In this document: positions 1 to 9,820 of the stretch, one piece after another
How the letters are laid out: the number at the start of each line of letters is the position of its first letter
Numbering within the stretch: position 1 is the stretch's first letter
DNA from: Elusimicrobiota bacterium
GTDB taxonomy: Bacteria > Elusimicrobiota > Elusimicrobia > FEN-1173
Direction: 5' to 3'
DNA: 64,000 nucleotides
Assembly (NCBI GenBank): GCA_016706425.1
Contig: JADJJR010000001.1
Span: forward strand, 558,001-622,000
Program-made: the position numbers and the translations under genes
The notes under the pieces: model-generated
Seen by the model: the letters and a program-made list of their open reading frames with translations, nothing else
What the model was told of the DNA's origin: nothing
Databases searched by the model: none

Positions 1-2
1 CC

Positions 3-3000
3 CGACTGATCGCGGCCGAAGCGAGCCTTCGGGAGCGGTTCCTCCTTCGTGTCGGCGCGCGGGGCGTGGCGGCGCGGGTCCTGGCTCGCGCTTATCGGCA
101 CGCGGCCGTCGTGATCGTGACCAAGGGCGGGGAGAGCGACCTCCACGCGCTCACCCAATATTTCGACGCCGCCCTGCGGGGCGCCGGGGCCCCGGCCGGG
201 CATCTCCTGATTTTGACGGACAACGACGGCGCCGAACTCAAGGCCGAAGCCGTGGGTCGCAATTGGGAAACAAAACCCATTTCGCTGCAACCCGGCGAAT
301 CCGTCCAGCAACGCCACTTTTATTCGACGACGTGGGTGTCGCTCTTGCCCTTGGCGTTTAAGCGCTACGCGTTGAAGGATCTCCTGGCGCGCGTGGCCCC
401 TTATACGCGGGCGCGGGGGGAAGGATTGGACGGGTTCGTTAAACTGGGGGCGTGGCTTCGCGGCTGGTCGACCGAGGGAAAGAACCGCGTCGCCCTGTTG
501 TTGCCCGCCGCTTTGGAGGGGGTGGGCCCGCTCGTGAGCCGCTTGGTGGAGCCGAGCTTGCTGCACGGCGATCAAAGCATTTTGGTGAGTTATTATGACG
601 GTCGCGCCCCGCCCGTGCCCGTCACGGGCGCTGAAGACATCGTGTATGTCCGCCTGGCCATCCAGGGGCAAGACGATCCGTCGACATCCCGCGCCCGGTT
701 TTTGGAAACGCAGGGCCAGCCGGTGGCAACCATCGTGCTTCCCGAGGGGCGGAGCGGGGACCCGTTGTCCGGCCGGGGAACGGAAGCTTTCTTGGCCTTG
801 ATGGACGGTTTGGAAAAAACCATCAACGCCATCTCCCTCTTGCGGGGCGATAACCCCGTGGCGCCCATCGCCCTTCCGGAATTCGACCGTCTCCGGGCGA
901 TGTACGCCGCCGAGAAAAGCGGGGCCGAGCGGAGCGAACCCCTGGCGCGTTTTGGTCGCGTGGCCCTGCGGGGCGAAGCCCTTCGCGATGCGGGGTTGGA
1001 AAGCTTTGTGGCCGAGGCCCGTCGCCGCGCCGCGGACGATTCCGCGCCGGCCCTTTACGCGGCCCTGTTGGATGTTCTGATGAACGACCGCGTTTTGGAT
1101 TTGGATGTCCAGGAAGTCCGCTATTACGGTTATCCCAATCCGCGTCTTAAAGCCGCTTTGGTGGAATTGCAGTCCCGTTTGTGGGGTGCCTTCGGGCGGT
1201 TGGTGAAATACGGGGACGGCGCCCACCTGGGTCTGGTGAGCGGTCTTAAACGCGCCGTGGACACCCGGGGCCTTTCGACCCTGGTGATGGCGGTGCGCCA
1301 TCCCGCCCATACGTCCGCGTTTGGCCCCCTGTCCGGGGAAGGCGTGCAAAGCGCGCAAGAGGCGGCTTACCGGCTCCTCCGCGACAGAAAAAAAGCCGTC
1401 CTTTTGCTGGAGGTGGATGAAATGACGCCCGCCGCCCAGGCGGATCTGGAAAAGTTTCTCTCCGAGGCGGCGCGCCACTTGCCCCGCCCGGCGATGCCGC
1501 GGGCCCGGACGGGCCTGCGCGGGTTCTGGCCCCGCGCCCTGGCGGTGCTTTTGGTGGGGGGCGCGATCACCTTTTTGGCCCCCGCGGTGGGCCTGGTGTC
1601 CACGGCGTGGGCGGCCGAAGGCAACGCGGTTTCCGTGGCGGGCGTCTTTGTGCAACCCGTGTTCCTGGCCGCGGTGACGGGCGCCCTGCTGTTGGCCGTT
1701 CTGTTGTCCCGTTGGACCCCGGCTTGGTTGGGCCGTTGGGAGGCGGTTCGGGATTTCGTCTTCATGATGGCCTCCGGAAAGGGCCCCGGGGCCGGCGGGG
1801 GGGGGGCGGGCCGTGGGGCATGGAATTTGACGCGGGAACAAAGTATCCGTCTTCGGGAAATTGGAGACATGGACGCCCGGGCGCGGCGGGCGGGGGATTT
1901 TGAGACGTTGCGGCGCATTTCCTCTTGGGGTCGTGAGCGGTTGTCCTGGATGAACGACCCCGCACTGGCCCCGGCTTTTCGGTCTCTGATTGAGCGGCAC
2001 GACGCGCAACGGGCCTATTTATGGAACCGAATCATAGGGAATGGCGAATCGGTGGCGGTGCCTGTTGATCAAATCCACGCTCTCCTGATGGAGAGGGTCG
2101 GAGGGAACGCCCCCGCGGTGTCCGAAAGAGCGCACCGCCTGGCGCGCGACATTTTCGATCGAGATCCCCGCGGTTCCCGGGATCTGAACGAATGGCTCGC
2201 GGGGGCCACAACGGAATTGCGGGCTTTCGCGGAGGCCGCCGCCCCGTCTCTGCGCCAATGGGTGGTCGGATCTTCGGAGGACATCCAACCCATGGCCCAT
2301 CGCTCCGGTATTGTGTTGGGCCTGCTAAATCGCGTGGAAATTTCCCTCCCGGGAAATCGGTGGTTGTTGGTGACGGACGATGAACAGCACGTGCTCACTT
2401 TCTGGTGGAAGATGTGGCGCGCGGGCCGGTGGCCGGCGAACCCCGTGTTTGTGCACGTGGACGATCACAACGACACGACCCCCTGGCGGGACGCCGACGT
2501 GGCCATCCCTGAGACCGCGAGCGTTTCGGACGTCGCGGCGTTGACGGACAAAACCCGAGAATCCGGTTTCCTCGTCCCCGCGTTCCGAACGGGTCTCCTC
2601 GCTTTCGGACGCAGTTATTTCGTCGGACCGGGGTCGGGGTGGCGCCCCGGGCCCTACGCGCCCAAGGACGCGGCGAACGGCCAATTGTTCCCCGCCCGCA
2701 TTGTTGACGCGGACGCGACCGAGCCCGTCCGCCCGAACGTGCTCAGCATCGATTTGGACGCCTTTTTGCGCTTGACTCCTGAGGAAAGGGAGGCAAAGTT
2801 CAACGCGGTGTCGGTGTGGGCGGAAGGTGCCCAGCTCATCACCCTGGCGACAAGTCCGGGTTATATGGAGGACGAACGGCAGGCCGAGGTGGTTCGCTGG
2901 GCCAAGGATCTCGCCGGTCGATTTGAAAAATTTCCCGCGGCGCGTCCGAGCGCGAGGCTCGACCGCCCGCGCGCGGAAGGGGGGGTCACAACCCCGGCCC

Positions 3001-3236
3001 TGGTGACCGGTCTTCTGGTTGGAGTCTTGGCGGCGCTGCCCGTGGCCACATTGGGTCCGTTGGTCGCGGGGCTCACCGGGGGCCTAGTCACCGTCGTCGC
3101 AGCTTTTGTCATTGAAAACCTCTTGACCCTTCCCGGGATTCGCTACGCCCCCGCGCGCGCGGCGCTCGCCCGGTTGAAGACCGCGGTCCGTGTGGCATCC
3201 CCGCGGCCGACGACGCCGTCGTTTATCGAAAATTGA
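3..3236 (+). CDS. Giant multidomain membrane protein with degenerate PGI/SIS-like N-terminus (5' end outside window)
   Basis: The frame is open to the left window edge, so the true start lies upstream; an internal GTG at 66 is only the first start codon visible. Counting from that GTG, residues about 1-460 follow the order of motifs of phosphoglucose isomerase. There is a phosphate-loop-like VTKGGES where PGI has SKSGTT, an SIS-like ILTDNDG segment, a SLLPLAF helix, and a C-terminal stretch (GLSTLVMAVRH, then SGEGVQSAQEAAY) where PGI has its active-site loop and final helices. Catalytic signatures look eroded, so activity is doubtful. Two hydrophobic segments follow at about 490-552, then a Gly-rich linker and a soluble region. 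In that region HVDDHND and SIDLDAF recall the UPF0489 family. A final hydrophobic hairpin lies at about 975-1022. The stop overlaps the next giant gene. Function is unknown; the domain assignments are by eye. Confidence 0.6.
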   Translation, partial: RLIAAEASLRERFLLRVGARGVAARVLARAYRHAAVVIVTKGGESDLHALTQYFDAALRGAGAPAGHLLILTDNDGAELKAEAVGRNWETKPISLQPGESVQQRHFYSTTWVSLLPLAFKRYALKDLLARVAPYTRARGEGLDGFVKLGAWLRGWSTEGKNRVALLLPAALEGVGPLVSRLVEPSLLHGDQSILVSYYDGRAPPVPVTGAEDIVYVRLAIQGQDDPSTSRARFLETQGQPVATIVLPEGRSGDPLSGRGTEAFLALMDGLEKTINAISLLRGDNPVAPIALPEFDRLRAMYAAEKSGAERSEPLARFGRVALRGEALRDAGLESFVAEARRRAADDSAPALYAALLDVLMNDRVLDLDVQEVRYYGYPNPRLKAALVELQSRLWGAFGRLVKYGDGAHLGLVSGLKRAVDTRGLSTLVMAVRHPAHTSAFGPLSGEGVQSAQEAAYRLLRDRKKAVLLLEVDEMTPAAQADLEKFLSEAARHLPRPAMPRARTGLRGFWPRALAVLLVGGAITFLAPAVGLVSTAWAAEGNAVSVAGVFVQPVFLAAVTGALLLAVLLSRWTPAWLGRWEAVRDFVFMMASGKGPGAGGGGAGRGAWNLTREQSIRLREIGDMDARARRAGDFETLRRISSWGRERLSWMNDPALAPAFRSLIERHDAQRAYLWNRIIGNGESVAVPVDQIHALLMERVGGNAPAVSERAHRLARDIFDRDPRGSRDLNEWLAGATTELRAFAEAAAPSLRQWVVGSSEDIQPMAHRSGIVLGLLNRVEISLPGNRWLLVTDDEQHVLTFWWKMWRAGRWPANPVFVHVDDHNDTTPWRDADVAIPETASVSDVAALTDKTRESGFLVPAFRTGLLAFGRSYFVGPGSGWRPGPYAPKDAANGQLFPARIVDADATEPVRPNVLSIDLDAFLRLTPEEREAKFNAVSVWAEGAQLITLATSPGYMEDERQAEVVRWAKDLAGRFEKFPAARPSARLDRPRAEGGVTTPALVTGLLVGVLAALPVATLGPLVAGLTGGLVTVVAAFVIENLLTLPGIRYAPARAALARLKTAVRVASPRPTTPSFIEN

Positions 3237-6200
3237 ACGAAGCCTTCCTGGCTTTTAAGGCGGATCTAAAAACCGCGGCCGACGCCATGAAAGACACGGC
3301 CCATTACCGGTCGTTGATGTGGACCTATTCGGAAGGCATCGACGCCGTCGCGGCCGAAGTGTTTGAACGCACCGCGGCCCGGTGGCCGGTGTTGCGGTCC
3401 GCCGCGCTCATGGCCTACGGCAGCTACGGTTCGCGCCGCCCGGGTCTGGCCTCGGACATCGATTTGAACCTGGTCATCCCCGACGGGTTGCCGGTTTCGA
3501 AGGACGAGATCCGCGCCGCCGTGGCGGCGTTGGGCGAAGCTTTGTCGGAGGCCCTGCGGTCGCCCCAGGACGAGAAACCGCTCAAGTCGGTCGAGACCGT
3601 TCAGGAAATCAAACGCCACATGGAATTTTGGGAAAAAGATCCCGTCCACGCCGGCGACCCGAACACGGGCATTCACGCCCTGCGTGTGCACGGGTTGACC
3701 GCTCGGCCGGTGGCCGGGAACACCGTCCTCTATTCCAGGGAAATCAGGCCCTTCTACGCCGTCACGGTTAAAAAGCGGCGCATGGAATTGTTGCGGCGCT
3801 TGACCCTGGAGCGGGACTTTAAACTAAAACAACCGGCCACCCCCGTGCTGGAGCCCGATTACAAGGCGGGGTTGGGCGGCGTCAGGGAATACGACAACAT
3901 CACCTGGCTGAGCCGATTCATCTACCCGTGGGGTTCCCAGGGGCTCGTGGGCCTTTTGGGCGGGTGGGCCGCCATGGCCCTCGAGGGGCGCGTGACCCTC
4001 AAGCAATTGTTGCTGGCGCGGCGGGCCTACCTCCGCCAAGCCCGTCTCCGCGACCGGGACATTCCATACGCTTCGCTGTCCCGCGAGGAAAAGATTCAGT
4101 ACGTTCAAGACGCGGGCGCCCTCTTCGACACCCTGGTGTCGCTGTTGCAGTCTTATTGGATCCAACCCCGCCGATCCGTGGAAGCCCGCCGGGGCGAGGA
4201 CCCCGAGTACGTGCCGCTCTTTCTTGCGAGCGCCGGCTGGCGGCCCGCGCCCGGACACCCCAACGAGTCCATCACGGCCTGGCGCGGACAAAAAATCGTT
4301 GTCCAGGTTCGTCGGCCGAAAGTCGAGAACATGGCCGAAATAACCATCGAGGCCGAATCGGATCAACCGGGGGTTCTGGCCGTTTTGTCCGGCCTGCTGG
4401 CCGCCCAGGGTTTGAGCATTCAAGCGGCGGAAGCCACCTACGAGTGGGGCAAGGTGTCCGATCGCTTTTTCGTGATCCTGCCGGCCTTGAATATGGCGGA
4501 AACCGCCGAGTACGCGACCCAACGGATTGAGGATCTCGGGCGTCGCGTCGGGCAGCGGGCGGAAGAACTCTTTTCGGAGGGCGTGAACATCGCGGCGGTG
4601 GCGGAGGACTTTAAGAAGAAGGGACTCGAGTACCGCTTCGTTCTTCCCGAAGGCGCGGAGGCCGGCCAGTCCCTCGCGTTTTTCCACAACGTGGACGGAA
4701 ACCGGGCCTTGACGATCATGACGCGGGACCGGGCCGTGGGGCGCGGCAAGAATCTAAAAAATGGAACGGGGACCCTCCACGTCATTTCCCGCTGGTTGGC
4801 GGAAAACGGCTATTCGATCCAAGGCAACCCGAGCATCCGCACCCAGGAAGGCGTTGTGCTCAATTCCTTCCGTCTTCAGCGGGTGGACGGGCGAACGATG
4901 GGGTCGACCGAGGAACGCGGGGTGGAAACCGCCCTCGAGGAATTCCTGGATCGGCCCGTGATCGAGGAAAAGGATTTCGGGTCGGGAATCCTGATTCCGG
5001 GGGCTTCGCCCCTGTCAAACGTTTTGGCCCCCTGGAATGATTTCCCCGCGTTGCGGATCGCCTGGAATCCCGTGGGCCGGGCGGCGCTTGTTGGGCTCGG
5101 GGCCCTGCTGCTTTTGGCGGTGCCCGACGCGGCCTGGGCAGCCCAGGCCGTGGCCGAAGGCGCCGCCTCTTTGGAAACGTGGGCGGCGGGGTTCGTCGGG
5201 GCGGCGATGATGGCCGGCCGCCCGCGCGGCGGCATCAATTCCGAAAAAGTCGAAGCCCTGTTCCGGTCCGGTGGTTGGGGGGACATTCAAGCGTTTTTGA
5301 AGGAAATGAAATCCGCCGCGGGCCGGGACCCGGTGGCCTACGTCGACGGCGCGTGCATTCTTCTTTTGCGCCTGATCGCATTAACGCCGGGACTTCCGGA
5401 AGAGCAACGCGAAGACCAGCGGAAGGATTTGGAGGAAAAATTCTGGGCTCTGACGGGGACCTTGGCGGGCGACGCCGTGGCCGGACCGTCGGCCGACGCT
5501 TTCACGCGAAACTACGTCGCAACGGTCATGCTCGACAATTTGGCCGCCCGGGCCGTTGATATGGAAAATTTCGATATGGCGGCCGCGCTCATCGGAAAAG
5601 CCGGCGGCCATCTGGAAACAGCCGCCGGGGCCGCCGTCGCGTCGGCCGCCGGCAAACGCCACAACCCGGTGGTCAAGGCGGCCGAAGCCCGCACGGCCTT
5701 GGCCCACACGCGGACCCGTTTGGCGTTCCGACGCGGGGATTTCGCGGCGGCGCGGAACCTGGCCGCGGCGGCCTTGGCGGATCCCAACGGGGCTTTCCAT
5801 CACCCCATTCAATCCGCGCGGGATCTGGGTTTTGATCTCGAGTTTTACATCGCCGAGTCCCACGCCGCCGAAGGGAACGCCGAGGAATCCATCGCGGCTT
5901 ACCGGCGCGCCCGGGCGCGCGTCCCAGAAGATCCCCGCGCGGTCACCGGCGAGGCGACCGTTCGATTGGAAATGGCGGTCCGGGCCGAGACACCCGCCGA
6001 TCGCCTCGCCCTGGCCCGGGAAGCCCTGGATCTGCTTGAGACGGCCGCCGTCCAGGGCGACGACACGGTGCGCTTCCTTCGCACCCGAGTGTCGGCCTTC
6101 CTTTTCCTCCACGAATTGGCCCCGAGCGAAGGCCACTTGGCCGCGGCGGAAGCGGTGTTGCCCAAGGCGATCGCCGCCCACCCCGGCGAGTCCGACGTCG

Positions 6201-9200
6201 CGCGTGTGTGGCTCAACCGATGGCTCGGCGCGGGGGCCTTCGGGGAAGGTTTCGCCCGTTTGATCGCGGCCCGCGACGCGGTGCTGAACGATAAGAAAAC
6301 GCAAAAACCCGAGCGCGTCGACTACCAATTCCTCGGGGCCATGAACGACGCCCTGCGGCAATTGGAGGACCGGGGCGAAGACGTGTCCGCGCCCCTCGCC
6401 GAAGTCGCCTTGAACGTCAAGGAGGGGGCCACAGCCCCGGCGGCGGACGCCGCGTTTCTGCTCAATTTGCGGGGGGACAAGGGCGCTTTTGCCCGGGGCG
6501 TGGCGGCCCTGCGGGCCCACGTGTCGGCCACGGCCGAGGTGGCCTTGGCAAAAAAGACCGGGGCCGAGGAAACCAAAGCCTTTGAAAAAGCCCTGGAAAC
6601 TCTGCAGCGGGTGAGCGACGTCGATTGGGTGGTCCGCACTCTGGTTCCCCGTGCGGCCGCCTCGGAGAACAAAACGGCGCAAAACGCCCTGGTCGAATTC
6701 CTCAAGAACAACGCCGAAGATGTGTCCGTCGTCGGTTTGAAAAGCCTCCGAGACCACGCCGCCGTGATGGCCGTTCGCGCGTTTGCCAACTTCGCGAACT
6801 TGAATTGGAAACGCTCCCAGGAACAATTCCCCAAGCGAATTGGCCAACTCGCCGACGCCCCCATCACCGATTGGGATTTTGCCGAGGCCTTGCTGGCCGA
6901 CGCCCGCCTGCTCGGGGTGGAGGACAAGCCCGGCGTTCAAAAGTTGCGCGCCCTGTGGGACGTGCGGGAGGCGGAGCGCGCCGCTCAAGAAGCCGATCGG
7001 GCCGCTGTCGTTGCCCGACAGAGACAGCAATCCCTGGCCGAAGCGCGGCCCGAAAACTTGAGGGCTTTGCGCGACCTCCGGCAGCGGTTGAGCGAGCGGC
7101 GGAACCGGATCATCGCGAGCCAAAACCCGGCGCTCGCTCTGGAACATTGGGAGAAAAGCCAGGAGCTCTTTGCTCAATTCGAGGCCCTGTCGGTGCGGGT
7201 GGAGGGCGATAGCGATTTGGAGATCCGCAGGGTGGTCGAGGACATCCGCGCCGGCGTGCGGGGTGTTAAAACCTTTTACGCTCTGCAAGTGGGCGGGCCC
7301 TGGCGGGACGCCGTGACCGATCAGCTGGAATGGGAAGGCAACGCGATTTTGAACGATTGGCGCACGGCGGTCCTTAATGAATCCGTGATCAAGCGGTTGA
7401 CCCGGGAGTCGTTGGAGTGGATCCGCCTCGCCCGGGCGTTCCTTGTGCGGGGCAGGGAGGACGGTGAAATTGTCCGGGAAGAATCCCGCAAGCTTTTGGA
7501 GCAGGCGCGGATTTACCGCCCCCGCAAAGAACGCGGCGCGGTCTCCCATGAACTCCTGTGGGGGGTCGCCGGCCTCTTGGCGTTGACGGCCCTGGCCCTG
7601 CCCATGGACCGGATGTGGATCCTGATCGGCGTGGAAATCACCCTGGCGGCCGCGGCCCTCAGGACCGCCGGAAGGGCTTCACGGCGGATGCGCCGGGCGG
7701 TGGAAGGTCTGTCCGCCGCGGCCGGGGGCTTGCCCTCGGCGGGTCCCGGGCCCCTCCTGAACCCGGCGATCGCCGCGCGGGAGCTGGCCGACTGGCTTGA
7801 CGCCGTCTTGAGCGCCGGTGAAAATCCGATCCATCCTTTCGACGCCCAGGACATCTACGAGGGCGTGAAAACAGCGATCGACGAGCTCCACCGTCGGTGG
7901 GACCCCGGCCTGGCCGATTTGGAAAAGGCCCACCGCGCGGCCCTCGCCCGGCGGACCGAGGACAGCCCCTCCCCGGCCGCGGTGTTGGCTTTCGCACCGG
8001 AAGCGCAACGGACGGCGACCGATGCGGTAAATCCTTTCGCGTCCCTCACCCCTGACGAGCGCACCGCTTTTGCGGGGGATTGGGTCCAACGGTTGAATGA
8101 GACGATCGGGGTTTATATGCCCCGGCCGGGCCCCCACGCCTTCGCCCTCGCGCCCCCCGACGGGACGTGGGCGACGGCGCACCCCGAGGGCATTCTGGCC
8201 TCGGCCGACCTTCCGGCCCTGGGGAGCGGGGAAGCGCCGGTGGGTTCGGCCGCGGCCGTGGCCCGGGAAGGCGTATTGGCCGCGTTCATGGCGTATCAAT
8301 TGCGGGGTCTGGCCAAAGTGTATTGGAATCCTGGGACACACCGGGTGCACGCGGCGTTCCCAACGGAAATAAAAGGCCGGCCCGTCACGGAGCAACGCGC
8401 GCTGGATTGGTTGGGCACCGCCGTGTTGCGCGCCCGTGGCAGCGAAGAAGGCAAGGAAATTTTGCGCCTCACGACCCGGTGGACGGTCACGCCTTCGCCC
8501 GAGGATTTGGCCCGGCTGAACCGCGCGCTGCGGGTTCTGTTCGGCAACGGACAGGGTTTTGTCGAGGCGCGGACCCTGTTCGCCCCCCAATATTGGGAAG
8601 GTCCCGCCTATTCCCGGGACACCGTGATGGCCGCGGTGAACGAAATTGCCGGCGCCTGGGGCTGGGCGGCCCGCGCGTCGGTCGTTGACGGCGCCGCGCC
8701 GGTGGTCTTGCGCGGGACGCCCTTCGCGTTTCGAATCGAGCGTTCGGTCCCCACGGCCTCCACCGCCGCGGGTCGGGTGGTGGAATGGCTTAACGCCCAT
8801 TTCGATGAATTCGCCCCCCACAACATTTTGGGGGTGAAGACCGATCCCCTGAGCGACTATTTCTGGAGATTGATCTATCGCGACCTGTTCGGCCGCCGAA
8901 CGCCCCTGGCGGCCGCGAACGCCGTCACGGTGGACCGTCGCGCCGAACTGGACCGGGCCCTTTTGGGCGGGCCCGCGGGCCCGGTGGCGGTGGGAGGTTT
9001 GACAGCTGAAATTTCCCGCGTGCGGGCTTTCGTCGAAACCGAGCGTTGGCGGTCCAAAGCCGCCCGCGCGGCCTTGACCGAAGCGTTGGGGGGCTGGACT
9101 TTGACCGACCCCAGCGGTCTTTTGTCGACGGATCAAGTGCGGCGCGCCGGTGCCATCACGGCCGCCGCGACGCGGCGCGACGATCCCTCGGGTTCCGCCG

Positions 9201-9820
9201 AACGCGTTTTCCTCGCCCTTTCGACCCTCGGCGAACACCATTTAACCGAGGACCAGTGGAATTTTTGGGCGGGCGAGTTCGCCGTCGGGTTCAACGCGGG
9301 CCTCTCCCCCGCCGGGGAACAAATCAACGCCGCCTTGGACGCGCGTCGGCCCTTGGTGGTGGAGATCCCCGAATCGATGTTGGGCGAATCGCCCAGCGCC
9401 CAGGACGAAACCCGGCTGGCGGAATTGCAGGTGCTGTTGAGCCGGAAAAACGATTTAAACGCGGGGCAGCTCACCTGGGTTCTGCCGAGCGGGATCGGGG
9501 ATTTGGACCGACTGCCCCGTCGCCTCGCGGGACTGCGGGACATTCGGGCCGCCGTTCGTGTCAAATCCCAAATACCGTTGACGGATGGGAAACGCTCCGT
9601 CAAAGCCCTCTTGTTGGACCTGCAGGGCCGTTCCCGCGTGACCGATTTGGCCCCCACCGATCTCTTCCTCATGGACCGGAGCGAGTGGGTGGTCGAGGCC
9701 GACCTGCCCCAAGACGTCGTTCGCTTGCTGATCGCCCTGGCGGGCGGGTTGGTGGTCGACGCCACCAACCTCCTGGCCAACGAAATCAAGAATCTCTTCT
9801 ACCTCCAGACCAACGCCTAA
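3233..9820 (+). CDS. Giant GlnD-like nucleotidyltransferase / ACT / helical-repeat membrane protein (2195 aa)
   Basis: It starts at a TTG whose codon overlaps the preceding TGA (TTGA), so the two giant genes are coupled. Residues 62-80 carry a nucleotidyltransferase signature, YGSYGSRRPGLASDIDL, with the G-S and D-x-D metal-binding pattern. KAGLGGVREYDNI near 210-222 matches the GlnD motif after the transferase core. An ACT domain follows at about 365-440 (SDQPGVLAVLSGLLAAQGL) and a second, weaker ACT-like region at 475-575. The HD uridylyl-removing domain that GlnD carries between these parts is absent. A hydrophobic helix ending in AAWAA lies near 615-640. Then come about 800 residues of alpha-helical, TPR-like Ala-rich sequence, another hydrophobic pair at about 1440-1478, and a 700-residue C-terminus I do not recognise. 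Usual GlnD is about 850-950 aa. A nitrogen-signalling role cannot be assumed. Confidence 0.65.
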   Translation: MNEAFLAFKADLKTAADAMKDTAHYRSLMWTYSEGIDAVAAEVFERTAARWPVLRSAALMAYGSYGSRRPGLASDIDLNLVIPDGLPVSKDEIRAAVAALGEALSEALRSPQDEKPLKSVETVQEIKRHMEFWEKDPVHAGDPNTGIHALRVHGLTARPVAGNTVLYSREIRPFYAVTVKKRRMELLRRLTLERDFKLKQPATPVLEPDYKAGLGGVREYDNITWLSRFIYPWGSQGLVGLLGGWAAMALEGRVTLKQLLLARRAYLRQARLRDRDIPYASLSREEKIQYVQDAGALFDTLVSLLQSYWIQPRRSVEARRGEDPEYVPLFLASAGWRPAPGHPNESITAWRGQKIVVQVRRPKVENMAEITIEAESDQPGVLAVLSGLLAAQGLSIQAAEATYEWGKVSDRFFVILPALNMAETAEYATQRIEDLGRRVGQRAEELFSEGVNIAAVAEDFKKKGLEYRFVLPEGAEAGQSLAFFHNVDGNRALTIMTRDRAVGRGKNLKNGTGTLHVISRWLAENGYSIQGNPSIRTQEGVVLNSFRLQRVDGRTMGSTEERGVETALEEFLDRPVIEEKDFGSGILIPGASPLSNVLAPWNDFPALRIAWNPVGRAALVGLGALLLLAVPDAAWAAQAVAEGAASLETWAAGFVGAAMMAGRPRGGINSEKVEALFRSGGWGDIQAFLKEMKSAAGRDPVAYVDGACILLLRLIALTPGLPEEQREDQRKDLEEKFWALTGTLAGDAVAGPSADAFTRNYVATVMLDNLAARAVDMENFDMAAALIGKAGGHLETAAGAAVASAAGKRHNPVVKAAEARTALAHTRTRLAFRRGDFAAARNLAAAALADPNGAFHHPIQSARDLGFDLEFYIAESHAAEGNAEESIAAYRRARARVPEDPRAVTGEATVRLEMAVRAETPADRLALAREALDLLETAAVQGDDTVRFLRTRVSAFLFLHELAPSEGHLAAAEAVLPKAIAAHPGESDVARVWLNRWLGAGAFGEGFARLIAARDAVLNDKKTQKPERVDYQFLGAMNDALRQLEDRGEDVSAPLAEVALNVKEGATAPAADAAFLLNLRGDKGAFARGVAALRAHVSATAEVALAKKTGAEETKAFEKALETLQRVSDVDWVVRTLVPRAAASENKTAQNALVEFLKNNAEDVSVVGLKSLRDHAAVMAVRAFANFANLNWKRSQEQFPKRIGQLADAPITDWDFAEALLADARLLGVEDKPGVQKLRALWDVREAERAAQEADRAAVVARQRQQSLAEARPENLRALRDLRQRLSERRNRIIASQNPALALEHWEKSQELFAQFEALSVRVEGDSDLEIRRVVEDIRAGVRGVKTFYALQVGGPWRDAVTDQLEWEGNAILNDWRTAVLNESVIKRLTRESLEWIRLARAFLVRGREDGEIVREESRKLLEQARIYRPRKERGAVSHELLWGVAGLLALTALALPMDRMWILIGVEITLAAAALRTAGRASRRMRRAVEGLSAAAGGLPSAGPGPLLNPAIAARELADWLDAVLSAGENPIHPFDAQDIYEGVKTAIDELHRRWDPGLADLEKAHRAALARRTEDSPSPAAVLAFAPEAQRTATDAVNPFASLTPDERTAFAGDWVQRLNETIGVYMPRPGPHAFALAPPDGTWATAHPEGILASADLPALGSGEAPVGSAAAVAREGVLAAFMAYQLRGLAKVYWNPGTHRVHAAFPTEIKGRPVTEQRALDWLGTAVLRARGSEEGKEILRLTTRWTVTPSPEDLARLNRALRVLFGNGQGFVEARTLFAPQYWEGPAYSRDTVMAAVNEIAGAWGWAARASVVDGAAPVVLRGTPFAFRIERSVPTASTAAGRVVEWLNAHFDEFAPHNILGVKTDPLSDYFWRLIYRDLFGRRTPLAAANAVTVDRRAELDRALLGGPAGPVAVGGLTAEISRVRAFVETERWRSKAARAALTEALGGWTLTDPSGLLSTDQVRRAGAITAAATRRDDPSGSAERVFLALSTLGEHHLTEDQWNFWAGEFAVGFNAGLSPAGEQINAALDARRPLVVEIPESMLGESPSAQDETRLAELQVLLSRKNDLNAGQLTWVLPSGIGDLDRLPRRLAGLRDIRAAVRVKSQIPLTDGKRSVKALLLDLQGRSRVTDLAPTDLFLMDRSEWVVEADLPQDVVRLLIALAGGLVVDATNLLANEIKNLFYLQTNA

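Noticed and set aside
5381..7549. A 722-codon open frame on the minus strand inside the second giant gene (another of 520 codons at 7679-9241)
   Set aside because: High GC content opens antisense frames. The translations are low-complexity Gly/Arg/His-rich with no family similarity, while the plus-strand protein has recognisable domains.
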